From contig NZ_CP080096.1 of NCBI RefSeq assembly GCF_019428685.1, positions 2,418,001 to 2,482,000 on the forward strand: 64,000 nt of DNA. Reading direction: 5' to 3'. The position numbers and the translations under genes were made by a program. Every line of letters begins with the position of its first letter. The first letter of the stretch is position 1. Source of the DNA: Paraburkholderia edwinii (GTDB lineage Bacteria; Pseudomonadota; Gammaproteobacteria; Burkholderiales; Burkholderiaceae). This document shows positions 16,778 through 27,500 of this stretch, in pieces. The notes under the pieces were generated by a model. That model had not been told where the DNA came from. It did no database searches and worked only from the letters and a program-made list of their open reading frames with translations.

Positions 16778-17826
16778 CGCGATGCACCGCCGCGGCTGCT
16801 TAACACGATTTGCGTGGCCAGTTGGGCGGCGGAAGATAACGTGGCGTACGCGCCTTGCGGCAATGCCGGCGATGCCTGCACCGCGGTGCATGCGCGCACT
16901 TCGATCATGGCCTTGCTCGGGCTCGCGTTCGAACCTGCGTCCAGGCTTGTGCCCGTGCTCGCGTTTGCGCCGCCGCTTCCCGATGTCGTCGCGATGCGCT
17001 GCGTTTGCTGCCAGGTCTGCGGCAAGCGGCCGTACACGTGCAGTACCTTCGGCGCCGGCACGTTGTCGAGCAGCGCCGTACGCGCGAGTTGCTCATTCAG
17101 CCACGCGAGCGGCGGCGTCTCGTCGCTCAGCTTTAACGTGCGCACCGCGGCAAGACGCGCGCGTCGTCCCGCGCCGCCGATCACGCCGAGCGTCAGCGCG
17201 CCGTCGTGCAGCGTCGCGAGCCATGCGTCGCCAGTCACGCGGCGGCGCCAGCGGTTCCATGCGCCGACGAAATTCGGCGAAGTCGAAACCAGGCAACTGC
17301 GTTGCGCACGCGCCGCGAGTTGCAGCGCAGTATGCAATCGCGCCGGCACCGCGCACGCGAGAAAAGGCTTTGTTGCATGCCAGTCTGCGACGAGGCGCCA
17401 CGCGGCCAGCGATTCGCCGTAGAGCATCTGGAAACGCACTTCGGCCGCTGTGCGTAGATCCTGCACGCGCGTGCCGTTCGGTGGCGGCGTCACGATAAAG
17501 TAGCGCACGAGGTCGTCGCCGAAGCTCGCGTGGATCGGCAATCCGCTGCAGCCCGCTTCGTCGAGCGCGCCGGCGATCAGCGCGGCGAGGTCGTCCGCTG
17601 ACGCAGCGCCTGACCCATTCGATGAGATACCGCGCAGCGAGCGTTCGGCAATGACCGGCGGCAACGTCGCGGCTTTGCGCGGCGCCGCGGCGCTCGCGCG
17701 CAGCGCCGCCACGCCATCGCGCGAGAACCCGATATGGCACACGCCGCGGCGCCACTTCAGCGAAACCCGCGGCAAACCGGGAAGCGAAACCGGCTTTGCC
17801 CCCAAACGCTTCCAAGCGTCACGCAT
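16774..17826 (-). CDS. PilM/GspL-N-like cytoplasmic platform protein (divergent)
   Basis: 350 residues without a membrane segment. The position between gspE and the PilN-like gene, and the fragments VCHIGFSRDGVAAL, FQMLYGESLAAWRLVADW and VTGDAWLATLHDGALTLGVIGG, fit a degenerate actin-like fold of the PilM/GspL cytoplasmic type. Sequence identity to standard PilM looks low, so the call depends partly on gene order. The C-terminal third has a Thr/Ser/Gly-rich insertion. The start at 17826 overlaps the gspE stop by 8 bp. Confidence 0.7.
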   Translation of the reverse strand: MRDAWKRLGAKPVSLPGLPRVSLKWRRGVCHIGFSRDGVAALRASAAAPRKAATLPPVIAERSLRGISSNGSGAASADDLAALIAGALDEAGCSGLPIHASFGDDLVRYFIVTPPPNGTRVQDLRTAAEVRFQMLYGESLAAWRLVADWHATKPFLACAVPARLHTALQLAARAQRSCLVSTSPNFVGAWNRWRRRVTGDAWLATLHDGALTLGVIGGAGRRARLAAVRTLKLSDETPPLAWLNEQLARTALLDNVPAPKVLHVYGRLPQTWQQTQRIATTSGSGGANASTGTSLDAGSNASPSKAMIEVRACTAVQASPALPQGAYATLSSAAQLATQIVLSSRGGASR

Positions 17827-19654
17827 TGAGAGTCACCCGTTTCACTTCGGACAGTGTCGTCTCGCCGCGCTTCACCTGCGCGAGCGCAACCTCGCGCAGA
17901 TGGCGCGTGCCGTTGCGCCGCGCCACTTCCTTGATCAACCGGATCGGCTGCTTCTCGACGACCATATCGCGAATCTCGTCATCGAGAATCAGAATCTCGG
18001 CAATCGCGCGGCGGCCGCGATAACCGGTGCCGCGGCAATCGCCGCAGCCCGCGCCCTGGCGGAAATCGAAATCGGCGACGTCCGCGCGCGTGAGGCCGAC
18101 GCGCGCGAGTTCCGCATCGGTCGGCGTATAAGGCGTCGCGCAATGCGAGCAGTTCACGCGCAAGAGGCGCTGCGCCCAGATGCCGTTCAACGCGGACACG
18201 AACGCATAGGGGTCGATGCCCATATGGCTGAAGCGGCCGAACACGTCGAACACGTTGTTCGCGTGCACGGTGGTCAGCACAAGGTGGCCCGTCAGCGCGG
18301 ACTGCACCGCAATTTCAGCCGTCTCGCGGTCGCGGATTTCGCCGACCATGATCTTGTCCGGGTCGTGCCGCAGAATCGAGCGCAAGCCGCGCGCGAAAGT
18401 TAAGCCCTTCTTTTCGTTGACCGGAATCTGCAGAATGCCCGGCAACTGGTATTCGACCGGGTCTTCGATCGTGATGATCTTGTCGCGGCCGTTATGAATT
18501 TCGGTTAGCGCCGCGTAGAGCGTGGTCGTTTTGCCCGAGCCGGTCGGGCCCGTCACAAGCAGCATGCCGTACGGTTCTTCGGCAAGGCGACGCAGCGCTT
18601 CGAGCGATTCGCCGTCGTAGCCGAGCGCTTCGAGCGTCAGCGACCCGTACGCTTCGATCATCGCTCGCTTGTCGAGAATACGGATCACCGCATCTTCGCC
18701 GTGAATGCTCGGCATGATCGACACCCGCAAGTCGATATCGCGCCCGCCCGCCGCGACGCGGAAACTGCCGTCCTGCGGCACGCGGCGTTCGGCGATATCG
18801 AGTTCCGCGAGCACCTTCAGACGCGAAATGACCTGCTCCGCGGTTTCGACGCCGTGAATCGTCGCGGCCGCATCGAGCACGCCGTCGACGCGATATTTCA
18901 ACGCGAGGCCCGTCGCCGTGCTTTCCATGTGGATATCGGATGCGCCGGCTTTGAGCGCATCGTAGAGCGTCGAGTTGACGAGCTTGACCGCGGGGCTCGC
19001 GGCCTCGCTGACGGTCTCGAACGACAGCACCTGCGCCGTGCGTCCATCGGCGCGCGCTTCGCCGCCGTCGGTCACGAGGCTGTCGACCGCGCGCGCCGAT
19101 TCCTCCATGCGCGTGTGGTACGCCTGCAGATCGGACGGCAGTGTCACGCAGATCTCGATCGGGCCACCTGCCTGCGCGGCGAGCCACGTCTGCAGGTCAA
19201 GATCGAACGGGCTGGTGACGACGCCGATCAGCGCGCCGGCGTTGTTCCGCGCACTATCGCTCGCATTGTCGAGCGCATCTCCCGCCGCATTGTCCAAACG
19301 CCGCAGCAACGCGCAGCGCCGCTGCATCGCGCGCGACAGCGGCACGCGGTCGAACACGGGCTGCATCGCGAGCATCGCGGGCGTTTCGATCACCTGCATG
19401 GCGAGCTGCTGCGCGAGCGCCTGCAGCAATTCGCGCGGCTCGCTACCCGTCAGCGCTTCGAGCTCGACCATCAGATGGCGTTGCGTCGCCGATGCAGCCG
19501 CACGTGCGCGCGCGAGCAGTTCGGCATCGAGCTTTAGCGCGGGCTTCTCCGATAAAACCGGTTGCGTGGGCAACGGTTCGATCAATGCCTCCAACGTCTC
19601 CGAGGCATCCGGCGCTTCGGACACCAATGGCAATACATTCGCGGGCACGCTCAC
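17819..19654 (-). CDS. gspE: GspE/PilB-family secretion ATPase
   Basis: 611 residues from GTG 19654, which overlaps the gspF stop (GTGA); the longer open frame upstream lies inside gspF and is not real. The C-terminal half is a complete type II/IV ATPase. The Walker A is GPTGSGKT (about residue 370), followed by the Asp box with HDPDKIMVGEIRDRETAE as Walker B, the His box (LVLTTVHANN), and a zinc-binding tetracysteine (NCSHC and CGDC). The N-terminal third is more diverged and probably includes the N1/N2 domains that bind the platform. It powers assembly of the pseudopilus. Confidence 0.95.
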   Translation of the reverse strand: MSVPANVLPLVSEAPDASETLEALIEPLPTQPVLSEKPALKLDAELLARARAAASATQRHLMVELEALTGSEPRELLQALAQQLAMQVIETPAMLAMQPVFDRVPLSRAMQRRCALLRRLDNAAGDALDNASDSARNNAGALIGVVTSPFDLDLQTWLAAQAGGPIEICVTLPSDLQAYHTRMEESARAVDSLVTDGGEARADGRTAQVLSFETVSEAASPAVKLVNSTLYDALKAGASDIHMESTATGLALKYRVDGVLDAAATIHGVETAEQVISRLKVLAELDIAERRVPQDGSFRVAAGGRDIDLRVSIMPSIHGEDAVIRILDKRAMIEAYGSLTLEALGYDGESLEALRRLAEEPYGMLLVTGPTGSGKTTTLYAALTEIHNGRDKIITIEDPVEYQLPGILQIPVNEKKGLTFARGLRSILRHDPDKIMVGEIRDRETAEIAVQSALTGHLVLTTVHANNVFDVFGRFSHMGIDPYAFVSALNGIWAQRLLRVNCSHCATPYTPTDAELARVGLTRADVADFDFRQGAGCGDCRGTGYRGRRAIAEILILDDEIRDMVVEKQPIRLIKEVARRNGTRHLREVALAQVKRGETTLSEVKRVTLNA

Positions 19655-20838
19655 GACAAACTCTCCGCCAGATCGAAAATCGGCATGTACAGCAAAATAA
19701 CGATGGTCCCCACTACCAGACCGATCGCGGACATCAGCAACGGTTCGAACAGCCGCGTAAAGCGGTCGATCCAGCGGCTGATCTCGCCGTCGTAGAACGC
19801 CGCCGATTTGGTCAGCATGTCGCCGAGTTCGCCCGAGCGTTCGCCCACGCGCAGCATGCGCAGCGAAATCGGCGTGGTCAGGCCTTCCTTGTCGAAGGCG
19901 CTCGACAGATTCGTGCCGGACTGTACGGCCAGGCGCGCTTGAGTCAACCGTTCGCGCAGGCCGGGCGAGATCGTGCCGCTTGCCGTTTCCATGGCCGGCA
20001 CGATTGGAATGCCGCCTTCGAGCAGCATGCCGAGTGTCAGATACAAGCGTGACAATTGATAGATGCGCAAATGCGGCCCGATCACCGGAATGCGCGCCAG
20101 CAAGGTAGCCAGGCCCGCCTTCGCGATCGCCGCGCGCAGCACCGTGCCACCCATAAACGCGATGCCAACCGTCGCGGCCAGCAGCGTCAAGCCGTGCCCG
20201 GCCGCAAACTTGCCCCAGTCGAGCAATACCTGCGACATCCACGGCAGTGAGCGCCCCGTGCCTTCATAAATCGTGGCGAACCGCGGCACGACATACGCAA
20301 TCAGAAACGCCGCCACGCCACCGCCGACAAACAGCAGAATGCTCGGATAGATCGCAGCACTGACCAGCTTGTTGCGCACGAGGTCGATGCGCGACTGATA
20401 GTCGATAAAGCGTTGCAGCGAGCGCGGCAAGTCGCTCGTGCCTTCCGCGGCGCGCACGATGCCGATATAAAGCGGCGGAAACACATCGGGCTGCTCGGCG
20501 AGCAGACTCGAAAAGCGCTTGCCTTCGCGCAACCCCGACAGCAGCCGTTCGAGCACACCGCGCAGGCGTCCGCTGCCTTCGCGCTCGAGCAGCGCTTCAA
20601 GCCCCTCGACGATCGACAACCCCGCCGTCAGCAGCGCGAGCAGTTCCTCGCTGAACAGCACAAGCGACAGCGCGCCGCGCGAGGACGCCGGACGTCGCAA
20701 CGAGCGCCGCGGCACAAGCCGCGTCGCATGCAGTCCGCGCGCTTCGACCTGACGCCGCGCATCGTTCTCGTCGTGCGCATCGATGACGAGCGCGACGATC
20801 TGATTGTCGGGCGCAAGCGCTCTGACTTCGTATTGCAT
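19651..20838 (-). CDS. gspF: GspF/PilC-family inner membrane platform protein
   Basis: 395 residues from ATG 20838 (MQYEVRALAPDNQ). Two T2SSF cytoplasmic helical domains are visible (LFSEELLALLTAGLSIVEGLEAL and LYLTLGMLLEGGIPIVPAME). Three membrane segments are present (YPSILLFVGGGVAAFLIAYVV; LLAATVGIAFMGGTVL; LLMSAIGLVVGTIVILLYMPIF). This is the usual size and layout of GspF. It is the central polytopic protein of the pseudopilus machine. The stop overlaps the gspE start by 4 bp. Confidence 0.95.
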   Translation of the reverse strand: MQYEVRALAPDNQIVALVIDAHDENDARRQVEARGLHATRLVPRRSLRRPASSRGALSLVLFSEELLALLTAGLSIVEGLEALLEREGSGRLRGVLERLLSGLREGKRFSSLLAEQPDVFPPLYIGIVRAAEGTSDLPRSLQRFIDYQSRIDLVRNKLVSAAIYPSILLFVGGGVAAFLIAYVVPRFATIYEGTGRSLPWMSQVLLDWGKFAAGHGLTLLAATVGIAFMGGTVLRAAIAKAGLATLLARIPVIGPHLRIYQLSRLYLTLGMLLEGGIPIVPAMETASGTISPGLRERLTQARLAVQSGTNLSSAFDKEGLTTPISLRMLRVGERSGELGDMLTKSAAFYDGEISRWIDRFTRLFEPLLMSAIGLVVGTIVILLYMPIFDLAESLS

Positions 20839-20951
20839 GGTGTATCGCCAGGGTTTACAGACGATGCCGGTGGCCCATTTCGGGCGCACCGGCATCGCAC
20901 GTGATGATCAGTAGTCCGTGTATCTTTTCGTTGTTGCGTTTGCGTCTGCGT

Positions 20952-21458
20952 TTATTCGCTGGTGATCTGCGCGCTTTCTCCGTTCGTGCCCGACTGGCTG
21001 TCGGGTCCGTTCGAAATAATCGCGTAGTCGCTTTTCGCACCGGGAATCTTGTAGATGTACGGATGCCCCCACGGGTCCATCGGCACTTCCTTCTTCAGAT
21101 ACGGTCCCGCCCATTTATCCGCATTGGCCGGTTTCACCACCAGCGCGGTGAGCCCTTCCTGGCTAGTCGGATAACGGCCGACGTCGAGCCTGAAGTTGTC
21201 GACTGCCTTCGTGAACACGTCGATCTGCGCGCGCGCGACCGTCACCTGCGACTTGCCCAGTTGCGCGAAGTAGCGCGGCCCGACCAGCGCCGCGAGCATG
21301 CCGATGATCACGAGCACGACCAGCAATTCAAGCAGCGTGAAACCGCGCTGCCTGCGATGCCGTTTCATGCTCGGCGCCGCCAACGCTCGCGTATCAACTA
21401 CCTGCGCGAATGCCTGCGTACCGCTTCCCTGCGTGCTACTCATACCGAACCGCCACAT
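20952..21458 (-). CDS. gspG: GspG major pseudopilin
   Basis: 168 residues. The prepilin site and helix GFTLLELLVVLVIIGMLAALVGPRYF are followed by the GspG signature: VGRYPTSQEGLTALV, then YLKKEVPMDPWGHPYIY, then YAIISNGPD. The most likely start is ATG 21458, because a strong GAGGAG lies 7 nt upstream. This gives a leader of about 40 residues. ATG 21368 (MKRHRRQRG) would give a normal-length leader but has a weak ribosome site. It lies only 63 bp after the stop of the giant glycanase gene on the same strand and 113 bp before gspF. Confidence 0.95.
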   Translation of the reverse strand: MWRFGMSSTQGSGTQAFAQVVDTRALAAPSMKRHRRQRGFTLLELLVVLVIIGMLAALVGPRYFAQLGKSQVTVARAQIDVFTKAVDNFRLDVGRYPTSQEGLTALVVKPANADKWAGPYLKKEVPMDPWGHPYIYKIPGAKSDYAIISNGPDSQSGTNGESAQITSE

Positions 21459-21521
21459 CGATCATCTCCTCGGTGCGCCCGCGGATGCGGGCGCCCTTAT
21501 TTGCTCTTCACTTGTTGCCGC

Positions 21522-24500
21522 TTAGAAGCCAATCCCGAGCACCACATGCTCCGGCTGCGGCGCAACGATCGTCGAACTCGCATCGCTCACGTCGTCATAG
21601 GCGAAGCCGTAGGCTTGTCCGCTGATGCCGTGATCGTGGTAGAACCGCGCGTACTCGTTCGACGGCGAAGCTGCGTACCACGTGGACGGGTTCGCCCACT
21701 TGTTGACGTCTTCCGCCACGTGACGGTTGAGCGCCGCGCACAGTTGCGCCTCGATCGCAAGCTCCGTCGAATTACCGGTTGCCAGCGCGCCGCTACCCTG
21801 CAGGACGTCCTGCGTGGTCGGCTTGTTCACGACATACGTGCCGCCCACGAACGCGCCGTTGTTCAGATTCGTTTCGCTGAACACGAGCTGGCCGCCCTGC
21901 ACCTTGCCGACAAACTGGCGGCTATTGCCGAACATGTTCAGCACGAGGCTATTCGACGAGTAGTACTGCCACACCTCGTTCACGTACGCGTCGAAGTAGT
22001 TGCCGTTCGCTTGCCCTGCCGCGAAGCTGCCCTTGGCCGGCGCCATGATGCGGAACTGCGACGACGGCTGCGGCTGGAACGCGCTCGACACTTCGTTTGC
22101 GTACGCGGCGAACAGATCCGCGCGATGCTGCGTAATACCGGTCTGCTGGTGGAACGTGTGATTCGAGCCGTACACGTCCTGCGTCATCGGGAAGCCGAAC
22201 TCGTCGACCTGCGTCGTGTTGATCCACAGGCCGTTGTCGCCGTACGTGAACTCATACCAGTCGAACATCACGTTCAGGTTCGGGTCGGTCGGGTTCTGCG
22301 GATTCGGACCGGCGAAGCCGATGTTGTTGTTCGCGTCGTTCAGGATCTTCAGGAACACCGGGCTGCCGAGCGACACATAGATGCGGCCCGAGAACAGCTT
22401 CGGCAATTGCAGCGTCTTGCTCTGTGCGAGCGTGAACGCGTAGTTCGCATAGTTCTGTCCGTCCGGTCCCGTCAGGTGGTTCTGTGCATCGTTGTCCGAC
22501 ACCGCCGATGCGACGATCGTGCCGTCCGGCTTGAGCCACGCGAACTGGCCCGTCGCCGGGTCGCGCGCGATCACGAGCACATAGACCTTGTCGTCCGTGT
22601 ACGCGCCGTTCGTGTTGTTCGCGAGATCGACCGACACGAAGCCCTGCTTCACCGTGTAGTTCGGGAACGCGCTATTTACCGTCAGCGTCGCGTCGTTCGA
22701 CGTCACCGGACCGTTTGCACCAGTCACGACGACGCTATACACCGCGCCGCTGTCGCCGGCCGTCGTGACCGGCGTGTCGTACGTGCGGCTCGTCGCGTTC
22801 GCGATCGGCGTGCCGTTACGGCGCCACTGATACGTGACCGAACCCTTGTCCGACGGGATAACCGCGAAGTGGCCGTTCTGGCCCACCGGTACGGTCTGGC
22901 TCGCCGGCTGCTCGATAAAGGCCGCGACCGGTGCGCTCGTCGTGGCGCCGCTGTTGTACAGCTGGAACTCGAACAGCGAATCGCCATACTGCGTCGAACG
23001 CTGCGAGGCGTACATGCGCACATAGCGTGCGGTGACCGCCGGGAACGTCACATCTTCGAGACCGCCCTTGCTTTCGTTCTGCGTATAAGCCGGCGTCCAG
23101 GTCTTCTCGTCGTTCGACGTCTGGATCTGATACGCGAGTGCGTGCGAATTCTCCCAGATCAATACGGCGCGATCGAACGTCTGCTGCGTGCCGAGATCGA
23201 CTTCGAGCCACTGCGGATCGGCGAAGCCCGAACCCCAGCGCGTGGTCGGATCGCCGTCCACCGCTGCCGTTGCCGGCAGGTTGCCGTTTTCGAGGCTGCT
23301 CGCCGTCGCCGTCTTGCGCAGTGCGAGGTTCACGCTGGCCGCTTGCGGCACGAAGTTCACGCTGATCGTGTGCGAACCGCTCACATTCGAGAACGTGTAG
23401 GTGGACTGCACACCCACTTCCTGGCCATCGACGAACATCTTGCCGACACCGTAGCCCGAATTCGGCACCGCCGTGAACGTCTGCGTGGCGCCTGCATCGA
23501 TATTGACCGTGCCCGCCGGGCTCAGCGTACCGTTCGCGTCGCCGCTCGCGGTAATCGCCACCTTCGGCGTGGTCGCGTTGTTATAAACCTCGAATTCAAA
23601 CAGCGAGTAACCATACTGCGACGCACGCTTCACACCTTGCATGCGCACGTAGCGCGCGGTCGTGGAAGGCACCGTCAAATCCTCGGTGCCGCCCTTGCCC
23701 GCGTTCTGCGTGAACACCGGGTTCCACGTCTTGCCGTCGTTCGACGCCTGCAGCTGATAAGCCGAGCCGTAGGCGTTTTCCCAGCGCAGCACAACGCGGT
23801 TGAACAGTTGCGCCTGACCCAGATCCACCTGCAGCCATGCGTTGTCGTTGAAATCCGACGACCAGCGCGAGTTCAGATCGCCGTCGACCGCGGCGGTCGC
23901 AGGGTAGCCGTCACCCTGCGTGCCGCTCGCCGTCGCCACCTTGCCGAGCGCGAGATTGCCGTTCGACGCTTGAACCGGGTTCGTGTTGTTGTTGCTACCG
24001 GTGTTGCCGCTGCCCGTGTTGCCGGTGCCGGTGTTACCCGTACCCGTGTTGCCCGTGCCCGAATCGGTGCCGCTGCCGGTATTGCCGCCCGTGCTACCAC
24101 CGGTGCTGCCACCCGTGTTGCCACCAGCGTCGCCGGTCGTCGGCATGTTGAACACCTCGAACTCGAACAGCGAGTTGCCGTAGTCGCTGCTGCGCTTCGT
24201 GCTGTTCATCCGCACGTAGCGGGCCGTGACCGTCGTGAACGAAATGTCTTCGACACCGCCCTGACCTGCCTCCTGCGTGAACACCGGCGTCCAGTTGTCA
24301 CCGTCGTTCGACGTCTGGATCTGGTACTCCACCGAGTGCGCGTTCTCCCAGAACAGCATGACGCGGTTGAACGTGCGCGGCGTACCGAAGTCCAGCCTGA
24401 TCCACGACGGGTCGATAAAGGCCGACGACCAGCGCGTGTTCAGATTGCCGTCCACTGCATTCGACGCCGGATAGCCGTCGTTTTCGAGCCCGCTCGACTT

Positions 24501-27500
24501 CGCCGTCGCGCCGAGCGCGAGGTTCACCGCGCCCGCGCTCGGGCCAAACGTCACGTTCACGGTATGCGCCATCAGCACATCGTCGAACGTGTAGCTGCTA
24601 ACAAGACCCACGTTCTGACCGTCGATCTGCACAGCCGTTACCGCGAAGCCGTCAGCCGGCGTGAACGTATAGGTCACCGGACCGCCCTGCAACACCTGCG
24701 TCGTGCCGGCCGGCGTAACCGTACCGCTGCCAGTCGAGGTTGCCGTGACTGCAAACTGCGGCGTATTCGCCGTGTTGTACACACCGAACTCGAACAGCGA
24801 GTAACCGAACTGCGTTGCGCGCTTCGTGCCGTGCATCCGCACGTAGCGAGCCGTGGTGGCCTTGAAGTGCACGTCTTCCGTGCCGCCCTTGCCGCCCGTT
24901 TCCGTGTACACCGGCGTCCAGCTCGAGTCGTCATCGCTGCCGTCGTTCGATACCTGGATCTGGTAGTCGACCGCGAACGAATCCTGCCAGCGCAACACCA
25001 CACGATCGAAGGTCTGCGCCGAACCGAGATCGATCTTGATCCACGACGGGTCGACAAAGGCCGACGACCAGCGCGTGCCATCGTTGCCGTCGACCGCCTG
25101 CTGCGCAGCGTCGCCGTCGTTTTCGATGCCGCTCGCGGTGGCCTGCTTGCCCAGCGCGAGGTTGGCCGACGGTGCCGGCGGGGTGCCGCCGTTACCGCCG
25201 TTACCGCCATTGCCACCATTACCGCCGTTGCCGCCATTACCACCGTTACCACCGTTGCCGCCATTCGTGGCCGGCGTGACGGTCAGCGTCGCGTTGCTGC
25301 TCGGCGTGCTGCCGCCGCCATTGCTGACGATCACCGAGATCGTCGCGTTGTTATCGGTAGCGGCCGACGTCGGCGCCGTAATGAAGTACGGCACCGTCGT
25401 AATCGCCACGGCCTTGCCGTTCTCGAACCACTGGTAGCTGAACGGCCCCACGCTCGTCGGATCGATGCCAACCGTGAACTGCGCCGACGTGCCCTCGGCG
25501 GCCGACTGGCTAGCCGGCTGCGTGATGATCTTCGGCACCGCGATCGACGGACCCGCCACGCACAGCGATGCGCCCGGCGTGTTGTTCTTGATGCCGAACG
25601 TCGAGTTGCCCAGCGAGTCGACGATAAACGCATCGCCCGGCGTCGACGGCACGTCGGTCGTCGTCCACGTCGTCCACGGCAGCGGCATTGCGCACTGGTT
25701 CCAGTTCGCACGGGCAACCGTCAACGCTTCGGCCTGCGTCGGCAGACGCATGCCGATCGAGTTGCAGTACTCGGCCGCCAGATCCTGGGTGAACTGCGCG
25801 CCCTGCTGACGGAACGTCGTCGAGAACTGCTGCCACGTCTGACCGCTCACGTTGTCGCGCACGGTCGCCACGAACGGACCTTGGCCGAGCTGCGACAGAT
25901 CCGACGGCGGCACATAGGTGCCCGCCTTCGCCGGAATCGGCGTGTAGCGCTCGGTGTTGCTCAGCGCATCGCACGCGGGGACGTCGTAGACGCCGAACTC
26001 AAACAGCGAATAACCGTAATCCGTGTGACGATGCTCGCCGAGCATGCGCACGTAACGCGCCGACGTGCTACGTACGGTAATCGTTTCGGTGCCGCCCACA
26101 CCCGCGGGTTGCTTGTAGATCGACGTCCATTGCTTGTTGTCGCCCGTATCGTTCGACACCTCGATTTCATACTGATCGGCATACGCGTTTTCCCAGACGA
26201 GCTCGATCTGGTCAAACGTGCGCACCGCGCCGAAGTCGAGCTGGATCCACTCCGGGTCCACACCCGGCTCCGACGACCAGCGCGACGTGAGGCTGCCGTC
26301 GTTGGCCATCTTCGGTCCGAGACCGTCGTTCTGCACGCTGCTCGCCGTCGCCGTCGCACCGATCGCGAGGTTCGTCGCGCCGCCGCCGCTCACGCTCAGC
26401 GTGACGGGACCGAACGTCAAACTGGCCGCGGGGTTGCTGATGGTGACCGTGTAATTGCCGCTATCGGCATCGGTCGCCGACGTGATCACGAGATTCGGGC
26501 TGTTCGTGCCGACCACCGTGCCTTCATGCTTCCACTGATAGACCAGCGGCTGCGCGCCGCTCGCGACGACGGTGAACGTCACGTTCTGGCCGGTCGTCAC
26601 GCTCTGGCTGTGCGGCGGAATCACGATGCCGGGCGGCGAGCCCTCGGCCACCGTCAGCACCGCGCTCTGCGACGGCTGCTGGCCCGCGCTGTTCTGGACA
26701 AGCACGCTGTACAGCGAGTTGTTATCCGCGAGCGTCGTGGGCGGCGTGATGTAGGTCGGGCGCGTCGCGCCAGCAATGGCGACGTTGTTCTTCATCCATT
26801 GATAGCTGAGCACCGGGGAGCCCGTCGCCACCACGTCGAATTCCGCGCTCAGACCGACCGTGACGGCTGCCGGCGCCGGCTGTGCCTTGATCTCCGGCTT
26901 CGACGGCTGCACCACAGTCAGCGTGGCCGCATTCGACGTCTGATTGGTGGTTCCGTTGCTGACGGCAACCGTATAGCTCGACTGGTCGTCGCTCGCCTGC
27001 AGCGTCGGTGTCGTATAGCTGAAGTTCGTCGCGCCCGAAATCGGCGTGTTGTTCTTCATCCACTGGAAGTGCAGCGGCGTCGAGCTCGCCGCGAGCACGT
27101 TGAAAGTCGCCGTCAGACCGACCGTCGACGTCTGGTTGGCCGGGTGGTTGATGATCTGCACGCCCGAATCCTGCGCCGCACCGATGATCAGGTCCTTGCC
27201 ATCAAACGTTTGCGCGCTGCCCGTCGGCGCAACGTCGAAGCTGACCGTACCGCTGCCCAGGTTCGGCGAGGTCGCCGTCACGGTGACCGTGCCCGGCGTG
27301 AAGGTGCTCCTGACGACGATCTGCGTCAGGCCGCCTTCGGCATAGAGGCTCGCATCCTTCGGCGAGTGGAAATGCAGGGGTTTGCCATCCGTTACGTAGT
27401 GATCGCTGCCGCCGCGGTATTCGCCGGCCGCGCCGCTCACCGCGAACGTGATTTCCTGGCTCGCGTCCGGCACGACGTTGCCGTCCTTGTCGACCACGGC

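Noticed and set aside
19655..20242. N-terminal extension of the gspE frame by almost 200 codons
   Set aside because: That part lies inside gspF in another frame and is Arg/His-rich; the GTG at 19654 overlapping the gspF stop fits the operon's coupling pattern.
25189..25265. Short regular repeat considered as a CRISPR array
   Set aside because: The unit is 9 bp without spacers and encodes a GGN linker in frame.
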